In this document: positions 1-5,373 of the stretch, piece by piece | Layout of the letters: every line of letters starts with the position of its first letter | Position numbering within the stretch: position 1 is the first letter of the stretch | Assembly (NCBI GenBank): GCA_945952425.1 | Contig: CAMFIX010000020.1 | Span: 1 to 15,012, forward strand | Source: an uncultured Pseudorhodobacter sp. | GTDB taxonomy: Bacteria > Pseudomonadota > Alphaproteobacteria > Rhodobacterales > Rhodobacteraceae | Length of the DNA stretch: 15,012 nt | Direction: 5' to 3' | Made by a program: the position numbers and the translations under genes | The notes under the pieces: model-generated | Seen by the model: only the letters and a program-made list of their open reading frames with translations | Database searches by the model: none | Told to the model about the DNA's origin: nothing

Positions 1-44
1 GCCCTACGTTGAACGGGGTAGGGCGGGATTGATCCCGCCCTATA
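1..44. repeat. REP-like palindrome at the 3' end of the transglycosylase gene
   Basis: Positions 19-29 and 32-42 form a perfect 11-bp inverted repeat (arm TAGGGCGGGAT) with a 2-nt centre, so a folded RNA would have about 10 bp and a 4-nt loop. The word GCCCTAC at 1-7 can pair with GTAGGGC at 18-24, giving a competing hairpin, and GCCCTAT recurs at 38-44. The right arm overlaps the TAG stop (40-42) of the leftward transglycosylase gene. No clear T-tract follows on either strand, so this looks more like a palindromic extragenic repeat than a classical terminator, although it could still end or protect that transcript. It may extend beyond the window edge. Confidence 0.5.
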
Positions 45-1200
45 TCTTGCCCAGCAAAGCCGCCGTCGGCCAGCCATCTGCAGGCAGCCCCGCCTTGGCC
101 TGCTCTTTCTGCACCGCGGCCCGTGTCGCGGCCCCCAAGACCCCGTCGATCTTGCCGACATCATAGCCCTTCGCCGCCAAGGCCTTCTGCAAGGCCTTCA
201 TCTGGTCGGCCGACAGGCCGGGCTCGGGCTGGCCTGGATCATAGGCGCTCGCCCCCTCGATCCTTGTCGCGAAATAGGCCGCCGTCGTCACATAGACGAA
301 GCTTTTGTTCCACTCGAACAAGACCTTGTAATTCGGATAGGTCAGGAAAGCCGGCCCCTTCCTCCCCATCGGCAGGATCAGGCTGGCGGGCAGGTTCGCC
401 AGTTTCCCCTCCTTCGCGCGCACCCCCATCGCGGCCCATTGGCTGGCCGGAAGCTCTTTATCGACCCCGGCCTGAGACCAATCCATCTGCGCCGGAACCA
501 CAACCTCTTGCAGCCAGGGCTGCCCCGCCTGCCAGCCGTGGTATTGCAACAGATGCGCCGCCGAGAGGATCGCATCCGGCGCCGAGGTCTTCAGCGTGAT
601 GAGCCCGTCGCCATCGCCATCCTCGCCGCGGTTCAGAATATCGACCGGCAGCATCTGCACGTGGCCGATCTCGCCCGCCCAGGCGCCCTTGGTCACGCCG
701 GGTTCGAAATCCCCCTTCGCCGTCAAGGCGATGGCCGCCAGAACCTGCGGCTGAAACACATCCGGCCGCCGACAATCATGCGCGAGCGTCACCAGCGCAT
801 CCCGCGTGTCGAAATCGCCCTGCACCTGGCCGAAATCGGTCTCGAAGGCCCAGAACGACAGGATCACCCCGCGCGAGACGCCGAATTTCGCCTCGGCCTT
901 GCTGAAGGCCGCATCGTATTTCTTCGAGTAAATCCCGGCATTCTGCAGCCGCCCTTTCGAGATCAGCGCCTGGCTGAATTCGATGAAATTCTTCCGGAAA
1001 AACCCCTGGCCGCGATCGGATTTCAGCACGCCCTGGTCGATCTGCGCCCCATCGAGAAAAGCCTTGATCGCGCTGTCGGGCAGCCCCTGCGCCCGCGCCT
1101 CGGCGGCCATCGCGGCCTTGAACTCCTTGAAATCGCCGCCACAAGGCGCGGCCATCCCGGGCAGGGCCGAGGCCAGAACCAAAGCGAGAGCCAGACGCAT
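40..1200 (-). CDS. Lytic murein transglycosylase, MltB-like (SLT_2, GH103), with C-terminal peptidoglycan-binding domain
   Basis: A 386-aa exported enzyme expected to cleave the MurNAc-GlcNAc bond of peptidoglycan in the periplasm, leaving 1,6-anhydro-muropeptides. The N-terminus is a signal peptide (residues 1 to about 18: MRLALALVLASALPGMA). The following Cys is preceded by Pro, so this is not a lipobox and signal peptidase I cleavage is likely. The catalytic region holds SFWAFETDFG, with the presumed acid/base Glu at residue 120, matching the family's W-x-E-T-x-x-G pattern. The last 58 residues (about 329-386) are a PG_binding_1-type domain (KALAAKGYDVGKIDGVLG). The start at 1200 is chosen over upstream in-frame Mets because AGGAGG lies at 1206-1211, five bases before it, and the signal peptide begins there. 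It is divergent from the next gene. The family call is firm; which MltB subgroup it belongs to is not. Confidence 0.9.
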   Translation of the reverse strand: MRLALALVLASALPGMAAPCGGDFKEFKAAMAAEARAQGLPDSAIKAFLDGAQIDQGVLKSDRGQGFFRKNFIEFSQALISKGRLQNAGIYSKKYDAAFSKAEAKFGVSRGVILSFWAFETDFGQVQGDFDTRDALVTLAHDCRRPDVFQPQVLAAIALTAKGDFEPGVTKGAWAGEIGHVQMLPVDILNRGEDGDGDGLITLKTSAPDAILSAAHLLQYHGWQAGQPWLQEVVVPAQMDWSQAGVDKELPASQWAAMGVRAKEGKLANLPASLILPMGRKGPAFLTYPNYKVLFEWNKSFVYVTTAAYFATRIEGASAYDPGQPEPGLSADQMKALQKALAAKGYDVGKIDGVLGAATRAAVQKEQAKAGLPADGWPTAALLGKI

Positions 1201-1365
1201 GTCATCCTCCTGAATACCGGCGGCCAGCATAGCGGCGCCGGCCGCCAAGGGCCATCACCCTTGCGTGTGGCCGCCCTGCCACGAAGCCTTCGCAACTCTG
1301 CCACATCCTTTGGATAACTTGCCTTTAACCTTTGATGCGCCAGACTGAGCCCATAGGAGGCGGAA
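1201..1365. other. Divergent intergenic region (transglycosylase / 116-aa protein)
   Basis: This 165-bp spacer must hold the promoters of both divergent genes. I see the two ribosome binding sites (AGGAGG at 1206-1211 on the minus strand and AGGAGG at 1355-1360 on the plus strand), and no convincing -35/-10 pair on either strand. Confidence 0.4.
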
Positions 1366-1716
1366 ATGCTGGAATTCCTTTCGAGTGAAGTGCTTGCGGG
1401 GCTGGAAGCAGCCCGGAAACTGCGCGAACGCAAGGCCTCGCGCCTGCGGATTCAGGTGGGCGAGGCGGTCTATCCGGTGTTGCGCTTCTGGCACGATGGT
1501 TGCGTTCTGGACGGCAAACTCACGCCCCGGCTGCGGGGTCTGGTCGATGTCTACGACGGCAGTCGGCACCTGTTCCAGGGGTTGATCGTCGCAGCCACCG
1601 TCGATGGAGACGAAATCACCTGCGAATTCAAACGCTTGACGCCGGTGACCGACCGCGCCGCGCTGGATTTCTGGCGCGACGAGTCCCTGCCGGTCGGCTA
1701 TCTGCCCAAGGCCTGA
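1366..1716 (+). CDS. Conserved-looking 116-aa cytoplasmic protein of unknown function
   Basis: I do not recognise a named family. The protein has no signal peptide or membrane segment. The N-terminal third is a charged, probably helical stretch (EAARKLRERKASRLRIQVG). It is followed by alternating hydrophobic segments that look like beta strands (VYPVLRFWHDGCVLDG, LRGLVDVYDG, LFQGLIVAATVDGDEITCEF) and a tail ending DFWRDESLPVGYLPKA. The Arg-rich start followed by a small beta-barrel-like stretch recalls PilZ-type domains, but the diagnostic RxxxR...DxSxxG pattern is not clearly present, so I do not assign it. AGGAGG at 1355-1360, five bases before the ATG, supports the start. Its TGA (1714-1716) directly abuts the stop of the convergent lyase gene. 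Confidence 0.75.
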   Translation: MLEFLSSEVLAGLEAARKLRERKASRLRIQVGEAVYPVLRFWHDGCVLDGKLTPRLRGLVDVYDGSRHLFQGLIVAATVDGDEITCEFKRLTPVTDRAALDFWRDESLPVGYLPKA

Positions 1717-2862
1717 TTACTGCAGGTCGGCGAAAGCCGCCTGCAGCCGGGCCACGGCCTGAACGATCTGCGCCCGCGGCATGGCGAGGTTGAAGCGCAT
1801 GAAGCTCTCGCCCCCCTTGCCGAAGCTGCCGCCATGATTCGCCGCGATCCGCGCGCCCTTCTCGATTCGCGCCGCCACTTCCGCAGGCTCCATCCCCGTG
1901 CCGGAGAAATCCACCCAAGCCAGATAGGTCGCCTGCAAGGGCACCGAGCGCACCCCCGGAATCGCATTCACCCCGGCGTCAAAGACCTGCCGGTTGCCAT
2001 CCAGATAGGCGACCAAGGCATCGACCCAGGCCGCCCCTTCCGGCGAATAGGCCGCCGTCGCCATATGCATCCCGAAGGCATTGGGCGAGATCCCCATCTT
2101 CATCATCACCCCGGCAAAAGCCGCCTTCAACGCGGCGTCCTTGATGATGACATTGCCGGTATGCGCGCCCGCGATGTTGAAGGTCTTGGTCACCGCCGTC
2201 ATCATCACGGCCTTGTCCGTCAGCGTCGCCATCGGGATATGCCTGGCGCCAAAGACCAGGTCGTGGTGGATCTCGTCCGAGACCAGCACCAGCCCATGCC
2301 GCGCGCAGAAATCGACCACGCCGCGCAGCTCTTCTTCCGTCCAGACCCGCCCGCCCGGATTGTGCGGCGAGCACAGGATCAGCATCTTCGCTGTCCCGTC
2401 CATCTGCTTGTCCCAGGCCGCGAAATCCATCTCGGTGCCGTTCAGCGGGCATTCCACCACCCGCCGCCCCGCCGCTTTGATGACCCGGGCGAAGGCGTGG
2501 TAGACCGGGGTCATCAGCACGACCCCATCGCCGGGCGCCGTGAAGGCATCGACACACAAAGCCGTGCCGTTCACCAACCCATGCGTGGTGAAGATGTCGG
2601 CGGCGTCGACCTCCCAGTCGTGGCGCGTCTTCATCCACCACTGGATCGCGGCCAGATAGGCCGCATCGTCGCCGAAATAGCCATAGACCCCATGGGCCGC
2701 CATCGCCTCGACCGCGCGCTGCACCGAGGCCGGCGGGCGGAAATCCATGTCGGCCACCCACATCGCCAGCCCCTCGCCCGCGGGCACGCCATAGGCGGCC
2801 TCCATCCCGTCCCACTTGACGGAATGCGTGCCGATGCGGTTGATGATCTCGTCGAAGTTCAT
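1717..2862 (-). CDS. patB: MalY/PatB-family PLP-dependent C-S lyase (cystathionine beta-lyase type aminotransferase)
   Basis: A 381-aa fold-type I PLP enzyme of the MalY/PatB group, expected in the cytoplasm and typically splitting cystathionine or cysteine conjugates to a thiol, pyruvate and ammonia. The family N-terminus is clear (NRIGTHSVKWDG; LAMWVADMDFRPP at about 32-44). Visible cofactor motifs are Tyr121 (TPVY), Asn168 in CSPHNPGG, Asp196 in VSDEIHHDLVF and the Schiff-base Lys226 in TAVTKTFNIAG. Length is normal for the family. The start at 2862 aligns with the expected N-terminus, but the RBS is weak (AAAAGG about 9 bases upstream). Methionine biosynthesis versus general C-S lyase or regulatory roles (as for E. 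coli MalY) cannot be told apart from sequence. The gene is divergent from the deformylase operon and convergent, with zero gap, with the 116-aa gene. Confidence 0.88.
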   Translation of the reverse strand: MNFDEIINRIGTHSVKWDGMEAAYGVPAGEGLAMWVADMDFRPPASVQRAVEAMAAHGVYGYFGDDAAYLAAIQWWMKTRHDWEVDAADIFTTHGLVNGTALCVDAFTAPGDGVVLMTPVYHAFARVIKAAGRRVVECPLNGTEMDFAAWDKQMDGTAKMLILCSPHNPGGRVWTEEELRGVVDFCARHGLVLVSDEIHHDLVFGARHIPMATLTDKAVMMTAVTKTFNIAGAHTGNVIIKDAALKAAFAGVMMKMGISPNAFGMHMATAAYSPEGAAWVDALVAYLDGNRQVFDAGVNAIPGVRSVPLQATYLAWVDFSGTGMEPAEVAARIEKGARIAANHGGSFGKGGESFMRFNLAMPRAQIVQAVARLQAAFADLQ

Positions 2863-2892
2863 GGGTCTTGCCTTTTCAAGTCTGTTCGTTCC

Positions 2893-2920
2893 AATTAACC
2901 GATCACTTTCGGAATGTCAT
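2893..2920 (-). promoter_or_regulatory. Candidate promoter of the PatB-like gene
   Basis: On the minus strand ATGACA (2920-2915, five of six matches to TTGACA) is followed after 16 bp by TTAATT (2898-2893), about 30 bp ahead of the ATG at 2862. The -10 match is only moderate, so this is a candidate rather than a firm call. The -35 overlaps the first copy of the direct repeat described separately. Confidence 0.35.
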
Positions 2921-2963
2921 CCCGGATTTCCGCAGAAAAGCAGTATTTCATCCCGATTTCCGC
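2917..2963. repeat. Two-copy direct repeat in the patB/def1 divergent promoter region
   Basis: TCATCCCGGATTTCCGC (2917-2933) and TCATCCCGATTTCCGC (2948-2963) differ only by one missing G and start 31 bp apart, about three helical turns, so both would face the same side of the helix. The first copy overlaps the candidate -35 of the leftward lyase gene and the second lies just upstream of it. This is the layout of a tandem activator or repressor site, but no regulator can be named. Confidence 0.5.
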
Positions 2964-3024
2964 GCCCAGTCGGAACACCCTCCCCACCCTTGCACGATGG
3001 CGCCCCAATGACTAAACCGATGCC

Positions 3025-3546
3025 ATGATCCGCCCCATCCTGATCCACCCCGACCCGCGCCTCAAGAAGGTCTGTGACCCGGTCAGCACCGTGACCGAGG
3101 ATCTCGCGCGGCTGGCCCGCGACATGCTGGAAACCATGTATGACGCGCCCGGCATCGGCCTCGCCGCGCCCCAGGTCGGCGTGATGAAGCGGCTGATCGT
3201 GATGGATTGCATGAAATCGCCCGATGCCCCGCGGCCCCTGGTGCTCTTCAACCCCGCGGTCACCTGGTCCTCCTCCGAGGTCTCGACCTACGAGGAAGGC
3301 TGCCTCTCGATCCCCGAGCAATATGCCGACGTCACCCGCCCCGCCGCCGTCACCGTCACCTGGATGAACGAGACAGGCGCCGCCTGCGAAGAGACGTTCG
3401 AGGGCCTCTGGGCGACCTGCGTCCAGCACGAGATCGACCATCTGAACGGCAAGCTCTTCATTGATTATCTCGGCCTGATGAAGCGCCAGATGATCACCCG
3501 CAAGATGGAGAAGCTGAAGCGCGAGCGCGCGCGGAACGGCAATTGA
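3025..3546 (+). CDS. def: Peptide deformylase, first of three tandem paralogues
   Basis: A 173-aa metal-dependent enzyme that removes the formyl group from the N-terminal Met of nascent proteins at the ribosome. All three family motifs are intact: GIGLAAPQ (43-50), EGCLS (91-95, metal ligand Cys93) and HEIDH (135-139, two metal-ligand His and catalytic Glu). The C-terminus is a long charged helix (about 150-173, MKRQMITRKMEKLKRER), as in ordinary bacterial deformylases. It is therefore the best candidate for the main housekeeping enzyme. The start matches the shared MIRP N-terminus of the next two paralogues. No good Shine-Dalgarno precedes it; a six-codon ORF (3008-3028) ends in an ATGA overlap with this start. 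It is the first gene of an operon ending in fmt, and its stop overlaps the def2 start by four bases. Confidence 0.95.
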   Translation: MIRPILIHPDPRLKKVCDPVSTVTEDLARLARDMLETMYDAPGIGLAAPQVGVMKRLIVMDCMKSPDAPRPLVLFNPAVTWSSSEVSTYEEGCLSIPEQYADVTRPAAVTVTWMNETGAACEETFEGLWATCVQHEIDHLNGKLFIDYLGLMKRQMITRKMEKLKRERARNGN

Positions 3547-3995
3547 TCCGCCCGCTGCGCCTCTGGCCCGACCCGGTCCTGGCGCAGGTCTGCGCGCCGG
3601 TCGCGGTCGATGCCGGGGCGCTCAGCCTCGCCGCCGACATGCTGGATACGATGTATGCCGCCAAGGGCCGCGGCCTCGCCGCCCCGCAAGTGGGAGAGTT
3701 GCACCGGATTTTCGTCATGGATGCCACCTGGAAGACCGGCACCCCCACGCCCGAGATCTTCCTCAACCCCGAGGTGCTCTGGCTCAGCCCCGAGGTCCAG
3801 CCCTCCACCGAAGGCTGCCTCTCGATCCCGGGCCAAGAGGTCACCGTCCCCCGCTCCACCGCCGTCATCCTGCGCTGGACGACGCCCGAGGGCGCCATTG
3901 CCGCCCAACGCCTGACCGGCTTCCGCGCCATCTGCGCCCAACACGAGATCGACCACCTGGACGGCATCGTCACCCTGACCCGAGCCTTGAAATGA
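3543..3995 (+). CDS. def: Peptide deformylase, second tandem paralogue (short, TTG start)
   Basis: A 150-aa deformylase with all catalytic motifs kept: GRGLAAPQ (42-49), EGCLS (90-94, Cys92) and HEIDH (134-138). It stops about ten residues after the HEIDH motif and so lacks the C-terminal helix of def1. The start is a TTG at 3543 overlapping the def1 TGA. It is well supported because translation from it gives MIRPLRLWPDP, aligning with MIRPILIHPDP of def1 and MIRPCLPFPHP of def3. No strong Shine-Dalgarno is seen, so translation probably depends on coupling to def1. With intact metal ligands it is probably active, though its substrate preference may differ from def1. The stop overlaps the next start as ATGA. 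Confidence 0.92.
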   Translation: MIRPLRLWPDPVLAQVCAPVAVDAGALSLAADMLDTMYAAKGRGLAAPQVGELHRIFVMDATWKTGTPTPEIFLNPEVLWLSPEVQPSTEGCLSIPGQEVTVPRSTAVILRWTTPEGAIAAQRLTGFRAICAQHEIDHLDGIVTLTRALK

Positions 3996-4492
3996 TCCGT
4001 CCCTGCTTGCCCTTCCCCCATCCCACCCTGCGCGCCACCGCCGCCGAAGTCCCTGAAATCACGCCAGAAATCCGCGCGATCTGGGCCGACATGGTCGATA
4101 CGATGGAGGCGATGCCGGGCTATGGCCTCGCCGCGCCCCAGATCGGGCATGCCTTGCGGCTGGCCGTCGTCGATTGCAGCACCGAGCGCGGCCAGGCCGT
4201 GCTGATGGCCAATCCGGTGATCCTGCACGCCTCGGGCCAATTGCGCGAGCATGACGAGGCCTCTCCGAACCTGCCCGGCGTCTCCGCGAAAATCTCGCGC
4301 CCCCGGGCGGTGACCGTGCGCTTCCTGAACGCCCAAGGCGCGCAGGAGGACCGCGATTTCGTCCTCCTCTGGGCGACTTCGGTCCAGCACCAGATCGACC
4401 ACCTGAACGGCAAGCTCTATTTCGACCACCTCTCGGCCTTGAAGCGCAACATGCTGATCGCCAAGGCGCAAAAGCTCGCGAGGCGCGGATGA
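3992..4492 (+). CDS. Peptide deformylase-like protein with degenerate active site (third paralogue)
   Basis: A 166-aa protein clearly homologous to its two neighbours: MIRP start, GYGLAAPQ at 43-50, and VQHQIDHLNG at 131-140, which mirrors VQHEIDHLNG of def1. Two key sites are changed. The EGCLS motif is replaced by EASPN (89-93), so the metal-ligand Cys is Ser91, and HEIDH is HQIDH (133-137), so the catalytic Glu is Gln134. Ordinary deformylase chemistry is therefore unlikely, although the two His remain. The frame is open, the length is normal and the C-terminal charged helix is kept, so it does not look like a decaying pseudogene. It may bind ribosomes or formyl-peptides, regulate its paralogues, or have another activity; that is inference. 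It overlaps def2 and fmt by ATGA at each end. Confidence 0.9.
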   Translation: MIRPCLPFPHPTLRATAAEVPEITPEIRAIWADMVDTMEAMPGYGLAAPQIGHALRLAVVDCSTERGQAVLMANPVILHASGQLREHDEASPNLPGVSAKISRPRAVTVRFLNAQGAQEDRDFVLLWATSVQHQIDHLNGKLYFDHLSALKRNMLIAKAQKLARRG

Positions 4493-5373
4493 GGCTGATC
4501 TTCATGGGCACCCCGGATTTCTCGGTGCCGATCCTGCAGGCCCTGGCCCAGCATCACGAGATCGCCGCCGTCTACACCCAGCCCCCTCGCCCCGCCGGTC
4601 GCGGCAAGGCCCCCCGCCCCTCTCCCGTCCAGATTTTCGCAGAAAATCTGCACCTCCAGGTCCGCCATCCGACCAGCCTGAAAACCCCCGAGGCCCAGGC
4701 CGATTTCGCCGCCCTGCAGGCCGATGCCGCCGTCGTCGTCGCCTATGGCCTGATCCTGCCGCAAGCCGTGCTCGACGCCCCCCGCCTCGGCTGCCTGAAC
4801 ATCCACGCCTCCCTGCTGCCGCGCTGGCGCGGCGCCGCCCCGATCCACCGCGCGATCATGGCGGGCGATTCTGAGACCGGCATCTGCATCATGCAGATGG
4901 ACGCCGGGCTCGACACCGGCCCCGTCCGCCTCTCCCGTGCCATCCCGATCCTGCCCGAGGACACGACCGCCGACCTGCACGACCGCCTCGCCACCCTCGG
5001 CGCGCAGATGATCGTCGAGGCGCTGGACACGATGCCCCCCGCCGTCCCGCAAGCCGCGGGCGAAACCTATGCCGCCAAGATCGACAAATCCGAGGCCCGC
5101 ATCGACTGGACCCTTCCCGCCACCCAGATCGACCGCCAGATTCGCGGCCTCTCGCCCTTCCCGGGCGCCTGGGTCATGGTGGGCGACGAGCGCGTGAAAC
5201 TGCTGCGAAGCCGCCTCGCGGCCGGGCAGGGCGCCCCCGGAGACGTGCTCCACGGCTTCACCGTGGCCTGCGGAGACGGGGCCGTCGAGATCACCCAGGC
5301 GCAGCGCGAGGGCAAGCGCCCCGCCCCCGCCGCCGAGATCCTGCGCGGCCTCAGCCTGCCCGCAAGGCTCTGA
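4489..5373 (+). CDS. fmt: Methionyl-tRNA formyltransferase
   Basis: A 294-aa cytoplasmic enzyme that formylates the Met of initiator tRNA using 10-formyltetrahydrofolate; the deformylases encoded just upstream later remove that formyl group. The N-terminal Rossmann-like domain starts MRLIFMGTPDFSVP. The basic loop that contacts tRNA is seen as PPRPAGRGK (32-40). The signature SLLPRWRGAAPI spans 108-119, with catalytic Asn104, His106 and Asp142 (equivalents of the N/H/D triad). The C-terminal domain (about 205-294) includes RGLSPFPGAW. It is slightly shorter than E. coli Fmt but complete. GAGG at 4480-4483 inside def3, five bases before the ATG, provides a good RBS, and the start overlaps the def3 stop. 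Its TGA directly abuts the convergent ecm stop. Confidence 0.97.
   Translation: MRLIFMGTPDFSVPILQALAQHHEIAAVYTQPPRPAGRGKAPRPSPVQIFAENLHLQVRHPTSLKTPEAQADFAALQADAAVVVAYGLILPQAVLDAPRLGCLNIHASLLPRWRGAAPIHRAIMAGDSETGICIMQMDAGLDTGPVRLSRAIPILPEDTTADLHDRLATLGAQMIVEALDTMPPAVPQAAGETYAAKIDKSEARIDWTLPATQIDRQIRGLSPFPGAWVMVGDERVKLLRSRLAAGQGAPGDVLHGFTVACGDGAVEITQAQREGKRPAPAAEILRGLSLPARL

Noticed and set aside
439..1317. 292-codon plus-strand frame opposite the transglycosylase
   Set aside because: Antisense shadow with His/Arg/Gln-rich composition; the opposite strand has a signal peptide, catalytic motif and RBS.
1834..2898. 354-codon plus-strand frame opposite the PatB-like gene
   Set aside because: Composition typical of an antisense shadow; the minus strand has complete PLP-enzyme motifs.
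3992..4492. def3 as a pseudogene
   Set aside because: It has normal length, no stops, conserved overlaps and conserved non-catalytic residues; only the active site has changed, so I keep it as a coding gene.
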